Shown: positions 61,373 to 64,000 of the stretch, piece after piece
Layout of the letters: each line of letters begins with the position of its first letter
Numbering within the stretch: position 1 is the stretch's first letter
NCBI GenBank assembly: GCA_963921795.1
Contig: OY997657.1
Span: 25,971,581 to 26,035,580 of the forward strand
DNA: 64,000 nucleotides
Source: Nannobrachium achirus
Lineage: Eukaryota > Chordata > Actinopteri > Myctophiformes > Myctophidae
Direction of reading: 5' to 3'
Made by a program: the position numbers and the translations under genes
Notes under the pieces: generated by a model
Seen by the model: only the letters and a program-made list of their open reading frames with translations
What the model was told of the DNA's origin: nothing
Databases searched by the model: none

Positions 61373-61852
61373 ATAATGCAGCAGTTCCATTGAAATTAAG
61401 CAGCGTGGAAGCATTACACACATGTAGGCACCTTTCCATATCCACAGTATGAGCCACAGTGAACTTGTCTATAGGTCAGATTACTATTTCATATGGTATG
61501 AAATATAAATGAGCCAAAGCTTTTTCAGACCCCCCCCCCCCCCCCCCCCCACCGCCCCCCTAATCACTTTCTTATATTTTTATCACAGTGGCAGTGGTGA
61601 TGGCGCTGGAATGACTTCCCATTCTAATCACACTGTCATACCCCGAGGTTAAACCTAGCCATTTTGCATACCAAAAGAAAATAGCCCTCAAACAGTGCCT
61701 TGATATAAGCCTTGATATAAATATATATGTAATCGTATTCCATTTATTCATGTTTCAGCCAGGCATTATAGGAAGAGAGCAAATCTATCAGCCACAGGAA
61801 GAGCACATTGTTGAGAACAGCCACTCCAAAACTTTCTTTAGTTTCTTCGTCT
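61373..61852. other. No recognised gene; poly(C) run
   Basis: A run of about 20 C residues at 61530-61550. Otherwise nothing. Confidence 0.5.
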
Positions 61853-62485
61853 CTGTACAACAGGGAAGTGCAGAGTGAATGTTAGAGAGGCAGGAGCTGA
61901 CATTTCTAAAAGAGCCTTTTGGTGGGAATATCGAAAATAGCAGACCTCCAAGCTCACAACGCGTCGCAGCGTGATGCGTTGTGAGCTTGGAGGTCGGCTA
62001 TTTATGGTGCATGATACCACACTGAACTAAGCGTAATCAAGTCAATACTGGAGAGGTGGCGTAATGGTATGGATTTCTACACAGAGAGGGCAATTCTTTC
62101 AACATAAGATGCCACATTCAAGTTCAGGAGGGTTTGGACAAGGCAATTAGCCAGTAGCTATGCCCCTCCCAAAAAGCTTTTGTCCAATGCTAGCTTAGAA
62201 TAACTTCCTGCTTGCCAAGGTTTGCCTTGGCAACAGCCTTGGCAAGCTGTCGGTTGCTAAGCTACCTGTAGCATTGAACAAAAGCTTTTAGGGGAGGGGC
62301 ATAGCTACTGGCTAATTCTCTTGAATGCTACCTTCAGGTATGGCATGGAAAGAGGGCATTTGCATTTCTTTCACCATAGTAGAAACTGTATTTTTGGTCT
62401 GGAAAGGGCAGTTTTTACAGACAGGTAAAAGGGCAGGGGCTCAAGCCCCCTTTGATGTCTATGTGTGCACGTGCCTGCTGTACAA
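61853..62485 (+). mobile_element. hAT-like MITE family F, copy 3, with nested MITE
   Basis: The element 61861-62477 runs CAGGGAAGTGCAGAGTGAAT to GTGTGCACGTGCCTG, with perfect CTGTACAA duplications (61853-61860, 62478-62485). This fixes the family as an 8-bp-duplication type. The module at 61932-62003 has the GACCTCCAAGC arm variant. A 165-bp MITE sits at 62149-62313. Confidence 0.93.
62145..62317. mobile_element. 165-bp inverted-repeat MITE nested in family F
   Basis: The element 62149-62313 begins AGCCAGTAGCTATGCCCCTC and ends with the complement. Arms of about 40 bases include AAAAGCTTTTGT(C)CAATGCTA. AATT flanks both sides (62145-62148, 62314-62317), and removal restores the uninterrupted GCAATTCTCTTG of the copy at 11088. 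A second internal hairpin, TTGCCAAGG against CCTTGGCAA, sits at the centre. Confidence 0.9.
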
Positions 62486-62948
62486 GTTCCAAAGTTGTTT
62501 TGATTCATTCTCACCAAGTAACCAAGCAGCACTTTAAAGATCAGTACCCATGATGTGGCAATTTAGTACAAAAAACGTTTTCCTTAAATTGTCTCACGCA
62601 ACCATACACATTCTTGGCTCTCGTCAGGCTCAAATCCAACTTTCCATTTATGAAAAATATCTGGTTAGACCTCTATCATTATAGCAATCATTCTTTCACG
62701 CTGTTGTATCAATCCTGTAGTGTGTGCCAGGCTTGGTATTTCCAAAACCACGATTATTTTGCACCAACTGTGATCTCCACAGGCAATCTGCATCTAGCTG
62801 TGGTGCGTGTTTGGTGTGGGCATAGAAATCAGACACCTGTCGTTGCAATGGGAGTTTTTTTCTTCTTTAAAAAAGAAATCTATCTACTCTAACAGCTAAT
62901 AAGCAGCCAAGCATATCAAAGCAGCGTCAGAGTGAAAATGTGTCCTCG
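62486..62948. other. No recognised feature
   Basis: A 92-codon open frame (62614-62892) has no recognisable motifs. Confidence 0.45.
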
Positions 62949-62949
62949 C

Positions 62950-63738
<789 letters not shown>

Positions 63739-64000
63739 GCTCGTGGAGAGATGTAAAATAGAGAAGGTATTATGGCTCTCAGTTCTTTGGGGACTAATAA
63801 CCATTGCAACGATCCTCCTTGTCGCCGCCACCATCACTGACATCTGTGGCGGTAATCACACCTTAAACGGAACATCGCCACAATGATGACAGCTTTTAGG
63901 ATTAATAATTTTCTCTTAAATACAAATCGCTCTGCGTGGAAGGTCTCCTGTCCCTGTCCTTTTTTAAAGTCTGTTAAAAGTGGCAGCGTGACAGCGAGGT
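63739..64000. other. No recognised feature at window edge
   Basis: Nothing recognised. Any gene beginning here would extend beyond the window. Confidence 0.4.

Overview
The window looks like intergenic or intronic DNA from a teleost fish. The evidence is the repeat content: very dense (CA)n and (GA)n microsatellites; the teleost hAT MITE built from AAGTACTTTTACTT-type motifs; TTAA-flanked elements ending AGGAGTAGTTCACC; a tRNA-derived SINE with the GATGGGTTAAATGCAG tail; and LINE tails of the AATAAAGCT...ATTGAATTGAA and (GATA)n-TTTATTATCCCAAGG types. I found no exon of a host gene. Nearly all long open frames are translations of microsatellites, of a minisatellite or of palindromes. Only two coding remnants are recognisable and both belong to mobile elements: a non-LTR reverse transcriptase fragment (33758-34165, minus) and an XPG/PIN-like plus CXC gene in a DNA transposon (50380-52387).

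Layout. 1-8 kb: microsatellites, one hAT copy (2630-3120), a LINE tail and a hAT copy with perfect 8-bp TSDs (5564-5988). 8-25 kb: DNA-transposon copies of several families (8382, 9472, 11088, 12517, 13352, 14498, 15515, 17160, 19874, 22893, 24149), a SINE (16782) and a 14-unit minisatellite (20804). 25.3-27.9 kb: the longest repeat-poor stretch. 28-41 kb: sparser repeats and the LINE fragment. 41-53.7 kb: the most nested region, with a cluster of hAT copies and a 3.77-kb inverted-arm transposon sitting inside a hAT copy. 53.7-64 kb: microsatellites, three TTAA-flanked elements and two hAT-like copies.

The outstanding signal is a short palindromic module (arm roughly AAAATAGC(A/C)GATCTACAAGC, GC-rich tip, then the reverse complement). 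It occurs about 43 times, complete or partial, roughly once per 1.5 kb. It lies inside at least seven transposon families with different termini and target-site duplications (8-bp hAT types, TTAA types, and a GTCGGGTGGAAACC type). Its arms covary between families, it collapses at internal self-complementary motifs, and its symmetry runs a few bases into family-specific flanks. A longer core holding two such modules in opposite orientation is shared by an 8-bp-TSD hAT family and a TTAA-TSD family. The second striking object is the inverted-arm transposon at 49520-53290, whose duplicated gene 3' half would fold into a dsRNA hairpin of about 1.5 kb if transcribed. Family names are my own labels; none could be checked against a repeat library.
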